NCBI GenBank assembly: GCA_025201865.1
Contig: MU603045.1
Span: forward strand, 7,102-22,309
Direction of reading: 5' to 3'
DNA from: Ramicandelaber brevisporus
Lineage: Eukaryota; Kickxellomycota; Ramicandelaberales; Ramicandelaberaceae
DNA: 15,208 bases
The notes under the pieces were generated by a model. It ran no database searches. It saw only the letters and a list, made by a program, of their open reading frames with translations, and was not told the DNA's origin. The translations under genes and the position numbers were made by a program. Positions 14,330 through 15,208 of the stretch are shown piece by piece (positions within the stretch are counted from its first letter, which is position 1; every line of letters begins with the position of its first letter).

Positions 14330-15208
14330 TTAAGCAGACTTGGCGGTGGCCTTGGCAGCGGCGGTGTCGTTGGCAATCTGCACGAGAATGTCGAACTCGC
14401 CGGATGCCTGGCACATGCCGCGGAACACGGAGCCGTCGGTGGCGAGCAGCGTGGCCGGCGTGTCGAACTCGACGATGCGGCCCTTGTCCAGCACCAGCAC
14501 GCGGTCGTAGTCGACGATCGTCTTCAGCCGGTGCGCAATCGTGAAGATGGTCGAGCGGCCGGCCAGCTCGCTGCGGATCGTGCTCTGGATCAGCGTGTCG
14601 GTCTTGAAGTCGATGCTGGACGATGCCTCGTCGAGAATCACAATGCGCGACCGCCGCACCAGCGCGCGCGCAATCGACACCAGCTGCCGCTGCCCCAGCG
14701 ACAGGTTGCCGCCGTTCTCGGTGATCGGCGCCTCCAGGTCGTGGAACACATCCTCGTCCTCGTCGGTGATGACCACATCCTCGCCGGCCGACGTGGCAAT
14801 GTGCGACTCGCGCCGCTGCATCGCGTGTGCCGCCGGCGTGGCTGCCTCAGTCGCTGCCGCCGTGGACGTAGCAGCCGTGGCTGCACCAGAGCGGTCCTTG
14901 ACCAGGTGCGAGCGGCGCAGCGCCTCCCACAGCACCGAGTCGTCGTGCTCGTCGAACGGATCCAGGTTGGACCGCACCGTGCCGTTGAACAGCACCGGGT
15001 CCTGCGGGATGATCGACACGTTGCGCCGCAGGTCGTCCAGCCCAATCGTGCTGATGTCGATGCCGTCAATCGTGATCGAGCCGCGCGCAGCCTCGACAAA
15101 CCGCAGCAGCGCAATGCTCCACGTCGACTTGCCGGCGCCGGTCTTGCCGACAATGCCGACGCGCTCGCCTGGCGCCGCCGAGAACGTCAGCCCGTGCAGC
15201 ACCGGCAC
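14330..15208 (-). CDS. ABCC (MRP-type) transporter, C-terminal nucleotide-binding domain, 5' end outside window
   Basis: This is the last 292 residues of an ABC exporter of the ABCC family, which moves glutathione conjugates, bile-acid-like anions or drugs across the vacuolar or plasma membrane. The frame runs to the window edge; the first visible codon is GTG inside the gene, not a start. NBD2 is complete in its motifs: Walker A GKTGAGKS (21-28 of the visible part), Q-loop IIPQDP (Gln69), LDPFDE, signature LSLGQRQ (169-175), Walker B IVILDE (189-194) with catalytic Glu194, DFKTD, and switch His226 in IAHRL. DYDRVLVLDKGRIVEFDTP and a stretch of about 60 residues between HLV and the signature, Ala/Thr-rich then acidic (104-162), fit the fungal YBT1/BPT1/VMR1-like branch. 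Codon usage is strikingly GC-ending: 18 of the first 20 visible codons end in G or C. Transmembrane domains are not in the window. Confidence 0.92.
   Translation of the reverse strand: MPVLHGLTFSAAPGERVGIVGKTGAGKSTWSIALLRFVEAARGSITIDGIDISTIGLDDLRRNVSIIPQDPVLFNGTVRSNLDPFDEHDDSVLWEALRRSHLVKDRSGAATAATSTAAATEAATPAAHAMQRRESHIATSAGEDVVITDEDEDVFHDLEAPITENGGNLSLGQRQLVSIARALVRRSRIVILDEASSSIDFKTDTLIQSTIRSELAGRSTIFTIAHRLKTIVDYDRVLVLDKGRIVEFDTPATLLATDGSVFRGMCQASGEFDILVQIANDTAAAKATAKSA

Noticed and set aside
14638-15153. 171-codon Arg/Ser/Thr-rich frame in the ABC region
   Set aside because: It is an alternative-frame shadow created by the high GC3 of the ABC gene; the real frame carries all NBD motifs.
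1-15208. Mobile element, CRISPR array, tRNA or rRNA
   Set aside because: No transposase or reverse transcriptase frame, no terminal repeats with target duplication, no regularly spaced repeats, and no tRNA-like A/B boxes or cloverleaf found by eye.

Overview
This window is nuclear DNA of a eukaryote, most likely an intron-poor, probably early-diverging fungus. Seven long uninterrupted reading frames encode eukaryotic proteins: a nucleoporin, mitochondrial enzymes with N-terminal presequences, an MRP-type ABC transporter and C2H2 zinc fingers. Initiation contexts, polypyrimidine leaders and ATTAAA-like poly(A) signals are fungal in style. Glutamine, serine and alanine runs are common. I cannot name the species. 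I see no plasmid, phage or CRISPR feature, and no recognisable transposon.

Layout. Positions 1-1505 hold no supportable gene but contain a cluster of 7-8 bp tandem repeats, one inverted repeat, a phased GTCG array and the probable promoter and leader of the first gene. 1506-2339 (+) is a beta-class carbonic anhydrase with a signal peptide. It converges on 2467-6531 (-), a long ELYS/MEL-28-type nucleoporin. Upstream of that, on the same strand, lie 6787-8844 (-), an unrecognised eight-finger C2H2 protein built from a duplicated four-finger module, and 9154-10383 (-), a mitochondrial citramalyl-CoA lyase-like (CLYBL) enzyme. A divergent promoter region separates CLYBL from 10785-12293 (+), a PTC1-like PP2C phosphatase. 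Then come 12523-14187 (+), a mitochondrial AFG1/LACE1-type ATPase, and convergent to it 14330-15208 (-), the C-terminal nucleotide-binding domain of an ABCC transporter cut by the window edge.

The genes do not form a pathway; this looks like ordinary compact fungal chromosome. CLYBL and AFG1 both act in mitochondria, PTC1-like phosphatases restrain stress MAP kinases, and the ABCC half-domain points to vacuolar or plasma-membrane export. Several long open frames begin at TTG or GTG upstream of the first ATG; the starts given here are the ATGs that best fit context and targeting signals.

The least explained items are the duplicated zinc-finger protein, whose third and fourth fingers and following hydrophobic block recall the OrsD/DUF3505 family and whose N-terminus carries four SUMO-consensus lysines; the metazoan-like full-length ELYS architecture; the abrupt GC-rich codon usage of the ABC gene; and the non-coding left arm with its cluster of unrelated 7-8 bp tandem arrays.
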